A stretch of DNA of 64,000 bases, from NCBI RefSeq assembly GCF_004769235.1, contig NZ_RQFG01000019.1, positions 62,001 to 126,000 on the forward strand, read 5' to 3'. Shown here one piece after another: positions 20,979 to 30,114 of this stretch. The position numbers and the translations under genes are program-made. Positions within the stretch are counted from its first letter, which is position 1. Each line of letters starts with the position of its first letter. Source of the stretch: Leptospira kanakyensis. GTDB lineage: Bacteria; Spirochaetota; Leptospiria; Leptospirales; Leptospiraceae. The notes under the pieces are model-generated. The model searched no databases and was not told where the DNA came from. It saw only the letters and a list, made by a program, of their open reading frames with translations.

Positions 20979-22594
20979 ATCGGATTCTTTTTAGTCTTTT
21001 GTTTTTTTCTTTTTCACTAATAGGAGTCTGTCAAAGTCCAAAAAATCAAGATTTAAGTTCTCTCTTATTCCCAAGTATGCCAATCACAGACTTATACTTT
21101 TCCTATCCTGGTCGGGATGTCGCCGAAGAGAAAAAAAGACTAGTGAAAGATGTTTTACTTTCAGAGATAAAAAAGGCAAAAATTTCGATCCGCGCTTATC
21201 TTTATTCCATAGATGACTATGAAATCATCACAGAACTTTATTTGAAAAAACGAATGGGCGTACAAGTACAACTGTTTGGTGACAAAGAGGAAGATTATTC
21301 GGAACTTGAATCCTTTGGTTTAGAAATCCAAAGATGGTCAGGTTCAGGAATCCATCATACAAAAATTTGGATCATCGACAAAACTCGTGTTTTTATGGGA
21401 ACAGGAAACTTTACCACCCACGGATTATTGACAGATCATAACGTTTATTGGGCTCAAAACATTTCGGAAAAGGAATTTGAAGGGATGGTTTCAACTTTAG
21501 AGGGAAAAAATCCAAGAGGATTCTTTCAATTAGGTTTTTTAAGATATTACACATCTCCGGAAGCTGGACTCGAAATTCAACAGCAGTTACTAGATGCAGT
21601 GGATCAGGCAAAACACTCCATTAAGTATTTAATTTATTCTCATTATGACCCAGTTCTTAGTTTGAAATTGTTGGAGGCAAGTAAGCGCGGAGTTCGTGTT
21701 GAAGGGATATACAACAGTCCTATGTCCACCAATCCAGAAGGTGTTTTTCTAGGCAAAAATTTAAGTTTCCCTTCGCAAATTTGGGAAGATGGAAATGTTG
21801 ATTTTGTTTATAAAGAAGATCGTTATTTGGGTGGATTATTGCACCACAAAACAATGATGATTGATGATCGAATTGTTTATACTGGATCTTATAATTTTTC
21901 TGTATCGGCTAGGGATAAAAATAAAGAAGTTTTTGTAAGAATGGAGCATCCTACTGTCGTTAGTGAATTTCTTATGGAATGGAGGCGGATTTTATGGATG
22001 GCAAATCCAGTGGTTCATTTGTCTGTAAATTCTGATCCAACCAACCAAGAAGGAGATTCCTCACTAAAATCTTATTCAATTCATAGATTCCAAAATTCAA
22101 TCTTTCAAACCAATGTATTCTTTAATAGCGAAGGGATCTTTGATAACAATTCCAATGCGATCTCTAACGCTTATAAACAAAGTTTAGGTTTAACGGGTAT
22201 GATTAGAAATAGGATGGGCGATCGGTTTTTATTTTCTTCCATCTCCAAAGATCCCATTTGGGAAGAATCGGAAGGGTCACGAGAAAGGTTTGTCCTGCAG
22301 AATTATTTTTTGGGAACGAGTGTAAGTCTTTCTAGTGGTGAAAAGGTTCTTTCCTTTTCGAGTTGGGACGGATCACATCCGAAACAATCCTTTGTGCCTG
22401 ATGGGAATTCTACGATTTTGGGCCAGACCGATTTCTGGCGGGGTAAAAATTTATGGTTTTGGGTGGATACCGAAAAGGGAACCCTTTCTTTTTGTCATAC
22501 GAAGGAAAAAAATAAACCACCCGAATGGATGGTATTTTTACTGAACCGGTTGGAGGTCATGGGAAAAACAACTCCCGTCTGCTCTAACGACTGA
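20975..22594 (+). CDS. phospholipase D-family lipoprotein with two HKD motifs
   Basis: 539 residues. A lipoprotein signal ends at SLIGVC (C19). Two HxKx4D active-site motifs are complete: H128-K130-D135 (HHTKIWIID, followed by GTGNFT) and H290-K292-D297 (LHHKTMMIDD, followed by GSYNFS), so one chain can form the two-lobed catalytic site. The family includes phospholipases, cardiolipin synthases and Nuc-type nucleases; the sequence does not decide the substrate. The C-terminal about 190 residues are extra, with no recognised domain. The start overlaps the barrel gene by 4 bases. A surface nuclease or lipase is inference. Confidence 0.88.
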   Translation: MNRILFSLLFFSFSLIGVCQSPKNQDLSSLLFPSMPITDLYFSYPGRDVAEEKKRLVKDVLLSEIKKAKISIRAYLYSIDDYEIITELYLKKRMGVQVQLFGDKEEDYSELESFGLEIQRWSGSGIHHTKIWIIDKTRVFMGTGNFTTHGLLTDHNVYWAQNISEKEFEGMVSTLEGKNPRGFFQLGFLRYYTSPEAGLEIQQQLLDAVDQAKHSIKYLIYSHYDPVLSLKLLEASKRGVRVEGIYNSPMSTNPEGVFLGKNLSFPSQIWEDGNVDFVYKEDRYLGGLLHHKTMMIDDRIVYTGSYNFSVSARDKNKEVFVRMEHPTVVSEFLMEWRRILWMANPVVHLSVNSDPTNQEGDSSLKSYSIHRFQNSIFQTNVFFNSEGIFDNNSNAISNAYKQSLGLTGMIRNRMGDRFLFSSISKDPIWEESEGSRERFVLQNYFLGTSVSLSSGEKVLSFSSWDGSHPKQSFVPDGNSTILGQTDFWRGKNLWFWVDTEKGTLSFCHTKEKNKPPEWMVFLLNRLEVMGKTTPVCSND

Positions 22595-22780
22595 TCACTC
22601 CATTTTGTCTTCGATGATCGGAAGTAAAATCTTCGCAATATCATCTTGGAGTTTCATGTAGTTATTGATTCCTAAATGAGTGATTTGTTTGTTCACATCG
22701 TTTAACATTGTTTGTATGAGAAGAACAAGAACGTGTTTTTTGTCTTCAGGAAGTTTGGAATCATGGATCAAATCTGACAT
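22595..22780 (-). CDS. small protein of unknown function
   Basis: 61 residues, predicted mostly helical, no signal peptide or motif. The frame ends back to back with the PLD gene, and the ATG is 43 bases after the MFS transporter stop on the same strand. An AAGGA lies rather far (about 13 nt) upstream of the ATG. The frame stays open upstream to 22860 without a standard start codon. It could be a real last gene of the transporter unit or a chance frame. Confidence 0.5.
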   Translation of the reverse strand: MSDLIHDSKLPEDKKHVLVLLIQTMLNDVNKQITHLGINNYMKLQDDIAKILLPIIEDKME

Positions 22781-22823
22781 GGCCTGTCCAGTTTTCCTTG
22801 CAAAAGAGATTTTCCAAGCATTT

Positions 22824-24065
22824 TTAAACCCAGTTTTTCAGTTCCAATTCTTTCAACTTAGGAGATAAACGGAATGTAAAAAACACAACAAGGATGGTCA
22901 TAACTCCACCAAAGACAACCGAACCCACTGGACCCAAAAATTTTGCGGAAACTCCTGATTCAAAAGCTCCAATTTCGTTTGAGGAACCAATAAAAACTTT
23001 ATTAATCGCACTCACACGCCCTCGCATTTCTTCTGGAGTCATGGTTTGCATGATGGTGGAACGAACCACAACCGATACACTATCAAAAACTCCTGAAAGA
23101 AATAAAGCGGCTAGGGAAAGGAGAAAGGACTGAGAGAGCCCAAATACCAACATACAGATCCCAAATCCAAACACACAAAGTAATAAAACTCTCCCCGATT
23201 TTTCCAAAGGTGGTTTGTATGTGAGGTAATAAGCCATGAGTAGTGCACCGAAAGAAGGAGCCGCACGCAAATACCCAAGCCCTTCGGAACCAACAAATAA
23301 AATGTCTTTGGCATATACTGGGAGAAGGGCAACGGCCCCTCCAAATAAAACTGCAAACATATCTAGTGCCATTGCACCTAACATAATTTCGTTTTTCAAA
23401 ACAAAACGAAGGCCTTTGAGAAGGCTATCTTTTAAAGCTTCTTTTTCTTTTCGTTCGGGAAGACTTCGTTTAGCGATCCAAAAGAAAAGTAAAAAGGGGA
23501 GTCCGATACAAATGGAATCAAGTGCATACGCAGCCTGCATTCCAAAACTTCCATACACAATCCCACCGAGTGCAGGGCCAATTACGGCACCGGCTTGGAA
23601 AGAGGTTCCCATCCAAGCCGCCGAATGTGGGTAATGTTCTCTTGGCACTAGTTGTGTGACAAAACTAAAAATAGCAGGAGAGATAAACCCTCTCGCAATT
23701 CCAGAAACCAAAATTACTAAAAATATTGGATAAGCTTTGTAGGTATCGAGTAAAAAAGAAAGAGGGCCGGTGAATGCAAAAAGAGTGAGAGAACAAACAA
23801 GTAAAAAGAAGAGGCAGATAACAATGATATTGCGACGATCTCTTAAGTCCGCGAGATGTCCGGCATATAGGGCAACGACGATGGATGGGATTGCTTCAAA
23901 AAGTCCTACAAGGCCTAAGTCGAGGACACTTCCTGTAAGTTCATAAACTTGCCACCCGACAATGGTAGCTTGGATATTGATCGCAAGAACCATAAAGAAT
24001 CTTGCGACAATAAAAAACCGAAAGTCACGGTGTTTGAAAATGGCCAAAGAAAGGTTTTTCTTCAT
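22824..24065 (-). CDS. MFS transporter, EntS/MFS_3-like
   Basis: 413 residues with about 12 hydrophobic helices. The loop between helices 2 and 3 carries the MFS signature as GHLADLRDRRNII, and the second half repeats a shorter version near PEEMRGRVSAINKVFIG, typical of the MFS_3 (EntS-like) exporter group. The likely role is proton-driven efflux of a small molecule through the inner membrane; the substrate cannot be told. It starts 62 bases downstream of the OmpL47-type gene on the same strand. Confidence 0.9.
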   Translation of the reverse strand: MKKNLSLAIFKHRDFRFFIVARFFMVLAINIQATIVGWQVYELTGSVLDLGLVGLFEAIPSIVVALYAGHLADLRDRRNIIVICLFFLLVCSLTLFAFTGPLSFLLDTYKAYPIFLVILVSGIARGFISPAIFSFVTQLVPREHYPHSAAWMGTSFQAGAVIGPALGGIVYGSFGMQAAYALDSICIGLPFLLFFWIAKRSLPERKEKEALKDSLLKGLRFVLKNEIMLGAMALDMFAVLFGGAVALLPVYAKDILFVGSEGLGYLRAAPSFGALLMAYYLTYKPPLEKSGRVLLLCVFGFGICMLVFGLSQSFLLSLAALFLSGVFDSVSVVVRSTIMQTMTPEEMRGRVSAINKVFIGSSNEIGAFESGVSAKFLGPVGSVVFGGVMTILVVFFTFRLSPKLKELELKNWV

Positions 24066-24127
24066 CTCTTAGGCCAGTGTTTAGAAGCCCTAAATTTGGG
24101 GCAATCGACAATCTTTAAGTTGGAACC

Positions 24128-25114
24128 TTAATTGGATTCGCTACCCAATTGGAAATTTAATGTTTTGACTGCTTCCTCATTCCCTACGTTGTCAATTCCG
24201 TAATAGAACAATTGGAAGGATCCCTTACATGTTGTTTTTAACTCAACAATCGAAATCTCAGCAGTATATGGTTTAAATTCGGATTGGTTTCCCGACTGAC
24301 AAGTGTAAGCAACAAGAATGTCTTTGGTCCCACTCAAACGATCCTTGGAAGTAAGTTTAAGTTTTGTTTCTGGTGAAAGGAATTTAACTCCACCCTTACC
24401 GGTTGCACTTTGTCCTACCCAATCCAGTGTTGTTTCTGGTGGAGTGGAGTCTTTAATAAAGTCCAAAACTTGAATTGGTTCTTTGTTACCAGCATGGTCT
24501 AAAGAAAAATACAAAAACTTATAATTCCCTTCTTCTTGGACTGGAACTGAGGTCATTGCTTTACTGGAATTCCAATGTCCACCGTTTATACGATAACGTA
24601 CTTCAGCAACACCCGAGGCATCATCACTAGGATTGAGTGTTAGATGGTCTTTTGTCAGATATCGAATTGATTGTTCTTTGTCTTTCACGATGACAAAACT
24701 ATCACCTGAAATTACAGAAGTGGCTTTTTTCGGTTCTTGTTTGGGAACAAAAACTTTTTTGGTAGCAACATATTCTTTGGGAACAGAAAGAGGGGAACCA
24801 GGATCCACATTTGTCGAATACACTTGGGTCCAAAATCCTTTGGCTCCGTATTCACCAAGTCTACGAACACGGAAGTATTCAAAGTCATCCTTCGGTGTTA
24901 CCGTAATTCTGTTTCCTTTAAACTGAATGGATTCAGGAGGTTTGGGGGCAATGCTGTCCCCATTCTCATTTGGTTTTTCTTGCCAAAGTTCCAATTCAAA
25001 ATTGGCATCTGCTTCCGCATCGATTGCAATTCGAAGTTCTCTTTTTGGTTTAGAAACTAGAGAACTAAATGTAAAAAAAACAATTCCAAGGATCAGTAAA
25101 AAATTTCGATTCAT
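24128..25114 (-). CDS. exported protein with OmpL47-type repeats
   Basis: 328 residues from the ATG at 25114, which begins a clean signal peptide (MNRNFLLILGIVFFTFSSLVS); the frame extends 26 codons further but into the upstream LysM gene. Two repeats of about 95 residues carry the pattern SGVAEVRYRINGG followed by YKFLYFSLDHAGN, and a second copy with LSGTKDILVAY followed by FQLFYYGIDNVGN. This is the repeat of the OmpL47-type family described in Leptospira as surface proteins. It starts 7 bases after the LysM/FecR gene, so the two are probably made together. Confidence 0.82.
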   Translation of the reverse strand: MNRNFLLILGIVFFTFSSLVSKPKRELRIAIDAEADANFELELWQEKPNENGDSIAPKPPESIQFKGNRITVTPKDDFEYFRVRRLGEYGAKGFWTQVYSTNVDPGSPLSVPKEYVATKKVFVPKQEPKKATSVISGDSFVIVKDKEQSIRYLTKDHLTLNPSDDASGVAEVRYRINGGHWNSSKAMTSVPVQEEGNYKFLYFSLDHAGNKEPIQVLDFIKDSTPPETTLDWVGQSATGKGGVKFLSPETKLKLTSKDRLSGTKDILVAYTCQSGNQSEFKPYTAEISIVELKTTCKGSFQLFYYGIDNVGNEEAVKTLNFQLGSESN

Positions 25115-25121
25115 ATTCCTT

Positions 25122-25916
25122 CTATTCTTCTTTGAGGCGAGGTGCTTCGGGAATTTTATAAGGTTGTACAGGAGACTTACCTTTTTCAACAAAAGTAGCC
25201 ATTCCTTGTTTTAACTCTACTGTTTTTCCTTGGGCAGCAACATCTACCACTCCCTCAAAACAGGAAATAGTAGAACTTAGTTTTTCATCTAATTCCACTC
25301 TAAATTCAGTTCCCCGAACGCCCGCTGTGGAAGATGGACTTACGATATTAAATTTGTGTTCGTTTGTCGGTGGATTGGATTTTGTGACCTTTGCATCCAA
25401 ACTTCCTTTAAACAGGGCAACGGTTACCGCCCCACCTTTTTTCTCAGCACCTTTGACTTCAAAATGACTGTTTGTTAAAATTCGCACCATACCAACGTTA
25501 TTGATATGAACATCTGTTTTTCCTTTTCCAGTTGTTTTGATTTGGTCATTCGGATGGAGTTCTTGTCCTAACTTCAAAGGAACCCAAGGGCCTTTACCAC
25601 CAGTTCCATTCCATTCCACTTGTCCCATCACAAACTCAGTGACACCGACAACAGGTTTTCTAAGGAAAACGGGAACCACTAAAGATAAACCTGGTTTGAT
25701 CAGATCGGGGTTTGGGATTTTATTGTGTTTTAAAAGTTCTGGCCAGCGTTTTGGATCAGAAAGATGTCTTTCTGAAATGAGAGAAAGGGTTTCTCCCTTT
25801 TGGACTGTAATGGTAATGGGCTCTAAAGTTTCACCATCTTCCGCAAAAAGCGAAAACTGACTGAATACTATGATAAGTACTAGGATTGACTGTGTGATGG
25901 ACTTTCTCATATACAT
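25122..25916 (-). CDS. LysM and FecR domain exported protein
   Basis: 264 residues. A signal peptide (to about FSLFA, residue 25) is followed by a LysM peptidoglycan-binding motif (about 35-85: VQKGETLSLISERHL, then NPDLIKPGLSLVVP). A FecR-type beta-rich domain follows (about 120-240: PNDQIKTTGKGKTDVHI, STAGVRGTEFRVELDEKLS). The role is probably periplasmic, bound to the wall; the FecR fold here need not mean iron signalling. ATGs at 25916 and 25910 are both possible. It is the first gene of a unit with the OmpL47-type gene. Confidence 0.88.
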   Translation of the reverse strand: MYMRKSITQSILVLIIVFSQFSLFAEDGETLEPITITVQKGETLSLISERHLSDPKRWPELLKHNKIPNPDLIKPGLSLVVPVFLRKPVVGVTEFVMGQVEWNGTGGKGPWVPLKLGQELHPNDQIKTTGKGKTDVHINNVGMVRILTNSHFEVKGAEKKGGAVTVALFKGSLDAKVTKSNPPTNEHKFNIVSPSSTAGVRGTEFRVELDEKLSSTISCFEGVVDVAAQGKTVELKQGMATFVEKGKSPVQPYKIPEAPRLKEE

Positions 25917-26069
25917 ACTGTCTCAAACTAATGTTTAATTTTCCAGCAATTTCGAGATTCTTGGGGATTTTTCTAAATATAGTTTTGATTTGTTTTTTTA
26001 GAATTCACTAAAGAATGAATGTAAATCTCCGAGGGGTAGTTAGTAAAAAACTCTACATTCGTTAGGTTG

Positions 26070-26612
26070 TTACTTGGTTTGTAAAAAATAAATCCCAAGG
26101 GCCGCTGCCATATGGGGATGATGGATGACACCATCGAGTAACAATCGTTTTACTTCTTCTGGTTTTTTTAAAACAATTTCAATGTCCTCACCTTCATCAA
26201 ATTCTACTTCGTGAACAAGTTCTACATCGTACGCAACATAGGAATAGGACCAATTGGTAAACATAGCTGGGTTACCGGAAAACTTAGAAAGTAATTTGTA
26301 TTTGGAAAGATCTGTGGCATATCCTGTTTCTTCTCTAAGTTCTCGGATGGCCGATTCCAGTTCGGAACCAGGGCCTTCTTCATCCACAATCCCTCCAGGG
26401 ATTTCTAAACTGATCTCACCAATTCCATGTCTGTATTGTTTGATGAGTAGAATCTCACCTGATTTGGTGACGGGAACTACGTTGACCCAGTTTTTAGATT
26501 TTAATACATAGTATGTTTTTTCTTCTTCGGATCTGGGAAGTTGGATATCAAAACTGGCAAGGGTATAAATAGGAGTAGGGTATAGGTCTTTCCAGTTTTT
26601 TCTTTCTTTCAT
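26070..26612 (-). CDS. Nudix hydrolase, ADP-ribose pyrophosphatase-like
   Basis: 180 residues from the ATG at 26612, chosen because GAAGGA lies 7 nt upstream; the frame is open 20 codons further. The Nudix box is present as IPGGIVDEEG followed by RELREETGY, preceded by the substrate-loop signature LIKQYRHG typical of ADP-ribose/sugar-nucleotide pyrophosphatases. The stretch between the glycines and REL is longer than the textbook spacing by about 3 residues. The likely role is housekeeping hydrolysis of nucleoside diphosphate derivatives in the cytoplasm. Confidence 0.9.
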   Translation of the reverse strand: MKERKNWKDLYPTPIYTLASFDIQLPRSEEEKTYYVLKSKNWVNVVPVTKSGEILLIKQYRHGIGEISLEIPGGIVDEEGPGSELESAIRELREETGYATDLSKYKLLSKFSGNPAMFTNWSYSYVAYDVELVHEVEFDEGEDIEIVLKKPEEVKRLLLDGVIHHPHMAAALGIYFLQTK

Positions 26613-26735
26613 TTTGATTTCCTTCGAACAAGGGAAATTTCGATTCCGGGAATTGTATAGAGATTTTCTCACTTTTTTAAAATTATCAAAATCTTACTGT
26701 TGAAGGATGGAAGGGATGGAGAATACTATCTCTAT

Positions 26736-27332
26736 ATGAAATTATATGGTAGCATCACCTCTCCTTATGTAAGACGGATTCGTTTTCTTTGTCTGGAACT
26801 TGGAATTCCATTTACCCTTGTGGACACAATGACGGAGACAGGCCAAAAAGAATTACGGGAAAAAAACCCTCTTTGGAAAGTTCCTTATGCAGAGATTGAT
26901 GATGTGAAAATCTGGGACAGCCATACCATCACTGACTACATTTTTGAAACCAAGGGATTCGGAAACCTTCGATCTAAAACTGGATCCCACCATTACCGAG
27001 AGACAAATTTACAAACAGCCATTGACCAGGCACTCGACAATGCCATCCTCTTATTTTATCTAAACAAAGAAGGGATCAAACCTGATGCTGCACCTTATCT
27101 CACAAAAAATGCACTCCGCATCAGTTCCATTCTTGACTATATCAAACGCGAGTTAAATGGTCATTTTTTCTTTACCGATGGGAAAACGGGACTTTCGGAA
27201 ATGGCACTTTTTACGACTCTGGATTGGATTCGGTTTCGCTCCGTTTTGCCAGTGGAAGAAGATCCTGTATTTGTTAGTTTTTTAAACTTCCATGGCCAAA
27301 ACAAATCTTGGAAGGAAACAGCTCCTAAGTAA
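26736..27332 (+). CDS. glutathione S-transferase-like protein
   Basis: 198 residues from the ATG at 26736. The N-terminal thioredoxin-fold domain (1-80) has MKLYGSITSPYVRRIRFLC, NPLWKVPYAEID and the glutathione-site SHTITDYI. A helical C-terminal domain follows (about 90-198). The Ser/Tyr near residue 8-10 could be the catalytic hydroxyl. The frame also opens at a TTG 12 codons earlier, giving a less typical N-terminus. It may detoxify electrophiles or act in stress; the substrate is unknown. It is divergent from the Nudix gene and 47 bases before the helicase. Confidence 0.87.
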   Translation: MKLYGSITSPYVRRIRFLCLELGIPFTLVDTMTETGQKELREKNPLWKVPYAEIDDVKIWDSHTITDYIFETKGFGNLRSKTGSHHYRETNLQTAIDQALDNAILLFYLNKEGIKPDAAPYLTKNALRISSILDYIKRELNGHFFFTDGKTGLSEMALFTTLDWIRFRSVLPVEEDPVFVSFLNFHGQNKSWKETAPK

Positions 27333-27379
27333 TAAAGAACAGCCGTTTTTCACTCGACCGGATCGGATTTACCAAGATT

Positions 27380-29416
27380 ATGTCCCTTACCGGTCTCCCA
27401 ATGAAATTGAATACGGCACAAATGGAAGCAGTCTCCACCATCCAAGGACCCCTTTTGGTCTTCGCCGGTGCGGGTTCTGGAAAAACAAGGGTCATCACCA
27501 ACCGGATTGCTCATATGGTGGAAGGGGTAAAAATCCCTGCTGGCAAAATTGTGGCCCTTTCCTTTACCAATAAAAGTGCCAAAGAGATGGCCGAACGGCT
27601 TCGTAAGATGGTTCCTCGGGAAAAACTAAAAGGAATCACACTTTCTACCTTCCATTCATTAGGTTTAAAAATCCTAAAAGAACATATTACCAAACTTGGA
27701 TATAACGAAACCTTTTTGTTATTCAATGGAACTGACCAGGAAGCCTTTGTTTCCGACCTATTGAAGTCCAAACGTTTGGATCCTAAAAAAGTTCCCCCAA
27801 AAGAAATCCTACGTCGTATTTCTTATGCTAAAAACACACAAGTCCATCCAAGAGACAATGGCCTTACGGGAGAATTGGATCTAGTTGCAGCAGAAGTTTT
27901 TTCTATGTATGAAGATGGTCTCAAAGAAAAAAATGCCATCGACTTCGATGATTTGATTTTACTTCCCAAACGTCTGTTAGCTGAGTTTCCTGAAATTGCA
28001 GCCTATTACCAAAGAAAACACGAATATTATCTGGTGGATGAATTCCAAGATACAAACCAACTCCAATACGAGTTTTTATCTTTATTTCGGGGCAAAAGTG
28101 ACAACCTTTGTGTGGTAGGGGATGACGACCAAAGTATCTATGCTTTCCGCGGTTCCAATGTCCAACTCATCCTCAACTTTGAAAGGGAATTCCCTCATGC
28201 AAAAGTGGTGAGGCTTCTTGAAAACTATCGTTCGACATCACTCATCATCCAAGCCGCAAACTCACTCATCCAAAACAACAAAGGCCGTAAGGAAAAAACT
28301 TTATATAGCCGTATCCCTTCAGCAGAACGAGTGGAATACTATGAAACCGCCGACGAAAGAGAAGAAGCCATTTTTGTGGCTGGAAGGATCCAAACCCTAC
28401 TCATCAAAAATGAATTTAAGGGAAAAGAAATCGCCATCTTATTTCGGACAAATTTCCAATCTCGCCCTTTTGAAGAAGAACTTAGAAATCGTAGCATTCC
28501 CTATAAAGTAGTGGGGGGATATAATTTCTTTGATCGGAAAGAAATCAGAGATTGTATTTCTTACTTGCGTTATGTGGCAAATCCTAAGGATGATTACTCT
28601 CTCCTCAGAATCATCAATTACCCCAAACGTGGGATTGGCCCAGGCACTATGCAAAAACTCCAAGAGGAAGCCTTCACTCACAAACTTTCTCTTTATGAAA
28701 TCTTCCATAAAATGATTGAGAGTCCTGACTATTTGCCCGAAATTAAAGCTAAGGTCAGACAAGAAATCTACCAATTCGTAGAAATGGTAGATGCTTTCAA
28801 AAAGAAGTTTGCCATGTCGCCGAAACTTTCGCCTGTGCTTCGGGAAATGATCACCCAAATTGGTTTTGAGCGGGAAATCTCCATGGAAGAAACCGAGGAG
28901 AAAGTGGTCAAAGCTCGGATTTACAATTTGAGTGAACTTGTGAATATGTTGTCCTTTTTTGAAGAAGAAGAGGGCCGCGAGGGCAAGGCAACGATTTTTG
29001 ACTTCTTACAGAGGCTTGTGCTCCTGATGGAAGACGAGCCCAAAGAGGACGAGGAAGACAGGAGGGTGCAACTTCTGACCATGCACCAGTCCAAAGGTCT
29101 GGAATACGATTTAGTTTTTTTAGTTGGCCTAGAAGAGGGAATTTTACCGAACTCACGTGTTATAGAAGAAGAAGGAGAAGTGGTCGATGAAGAAAGACGC
29201 CTTCTCTACGTGGGTATGACTCGCCCAAGGCGAAAATTGTACTTGACTTCGGCTCGTACAAGACGCAAATTTGGGGAGCAAATCGAGAGTGCCCCCTCTC
29301 GGTTTTTAAATGAGCTGTCTCAGGACGCTGTTCTTTTTTTCCCTATGGAAACGAAGGATAGAGACACAGAAACTAAGAATTTCTTAGAGGAATTAGACAA
29401 ACTAAAGGTAGGCTAA
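27380..29416 (+). CDS. UvrD/Rep/PcrA-type superfamily 1 DNA helicase
   Basis: 678 residues. Motifs in order: Q-motif (LNTAQMEAV), Walker A (GAGSGKTR), motif Ia (ALSFTNKSAKEM), Walker B (YYLVDEFQDTN), motif III (GDDDQSIYAFRGSN), motif IV/V (LTMHQSKGLEYDLVFLVG) and motif VI (LLYVGMTRPRRKLYL). This is a complete 3'-5' helicase of repair/replication restart. No clear ribosome binding site is visible for either ATG (27380 or 27401). The end overlaps the next start by one base (TAATG), making a coupled series to 32651. Confidence 0.95.
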   Translation: MSLTGLPMKLNTAQMEAVSTIQGPLLVFAGAGSGKTRVITNRIAHMVEGVKIPAGKIVALSFTNKSAKEMAERLRKMVPREKLKGITLSTFHSLGLKILKEHITKLGYNETFLLFNGTDQEAFVSDLLKSKRLDPKKVPPKEILRRISYAKNTQVHPRDNGLTGELDLVAAEVFSMYEDGLKEKNAIDFDDLILLPKRLLAEFPEIAAYYQRKHEYYLVDEFQDTNQLQYEFLSLFRGKSDNLCVVGDDDQSIYAFRGSNVQLILNFEREFPHAKVVRLLENYRSTSLIIQAANSLIQNNKGRKEKTLYSRIPSAERVEYYETADEREEAIFVAGRIQTLLIKNEFKGKEIAILFRTNFQSRPFEEELRNRSIPYKVVGGYNFFDRKEIRDCISYLRYVANPKDDYSLLRIINYPKRGIGPGTMQKLQEEAFTHKLSLYEIFHKMIESPDYLPEIKAKVRQEIYQFVEMVDAFKKKFAMSPKLSPVLREMITQIGFEREISMEETEEKVVKARIYNLSELVNMLSFFEEEEGREGKATIFDFLQRLVLLMEDEPKEDEEDRRVQLLTMHQSKGLEYDLVFLVGLEEGILPNSRVIEEEGEVVDEERRLLYVGMTRPRRKLYLTSARTRRKFGEQIESAPSRFLNELSQDAVLFFPMETKDRDTETKNFLEELDKLKVG

Positions 29417-30108
29417 TGAAATCGATTCTCCCACTCACCCTCATTTTTACGATGGTAGTGGCATTTGAAAATTGTGCATCAAATCAAGGAAACCAAAGAA
29501 CAGGAGTTTCCAAAGTCAATACAGGGTCTCATTTGGCCCAAATCGAATCTATCGATGCTGATCTCAAATCCTCTACACTATCTGACGAATCCCGAGACAA
29601 ATTAATCATCCGAAAGGGAAAACTTTTGCTCGATCTTGGAAAATATGATGAGACCATTTCTACTCTCAATCAAGTAAACCAAGCAAAATCAAACCCAGTC
29701 CAACTCTCTGAGTGGAACCTCACTATGGGTAAGGCCTATGTGGGAAAAAATGAATACTCCAAAGCCATTCAATTTTTAAACCAATCCGAAAAATTGGATA
29801 AAAATGCGAACCTAATGGAACGTAAAAAACTTGTGGTACAGTCCCTTGTGGCGGAACGGGAATACTATCCGGCCCTTGCGACCCTCACAAAAACTTACAC
29901 CAAAGGGAATCAGAAAAAAGACGAATTCTATTATGAAACTGCTGCAAAGACTTATTTAAAAATGGGCTTTGAGTATAAGAACACAGGTTTTTACCAAAAA
30001 GGTTTGCAAGTTGCCAATTTAGGATTGGAAGAATTTCCAAACAACGAAACTCTGAAATCCATTCAGAAAGAATGTTTGGAAGTGTTGCAGCCGGAGGGCA
30101 AACTCTAA
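29416..30108 (+). CDS. TPR-repeat lipoprotein
   Basis: 230 residues. A hydrophobic leader ends at VAFENC (C20), a loose spirochaete-type lipobox. The mature part is helical with tetratricopeptide-like repeats (KLLLDLGKYDETISTLNQ, GKAYVGKNEYSKAIQFLNQ, KMGFEYKNTGFYQKGLQVA), so a scaffold role at the outer or inner membrane is likely. It is coupled to the helicase gene in front and lies 6 bases before the AsmA-like gene. Confidence 0.85.
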   Translation: MKSILPLTLIFTMVVAFENCASNQGNQRTGVSKVNTGSHLAQIESIDADLKSSTLSDESRDKLIIRKGKLLLDLGKYDETISTLNQVNQAKSNPVQLSEWNLTMGKAYVGKNEYSKAIQFLNQSEKLDKNANLMERKKLVVQSLVAEREYYPALATLTKTYTKGNQKKDEFYYETAAKTYLKMGFEYKNTGFYQKGLQVANLGLEEFPNNETLKSIQKECLEVLQPEGKL

Positions 30109-30114
30109 GTTCTT

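Noticed and set aside
27292..27573. 93-codon frame between the GST-like gene and the helicase
   Set aside because: It overlaps conserved helicase motif I in another frame and lacks protein-like sequence.
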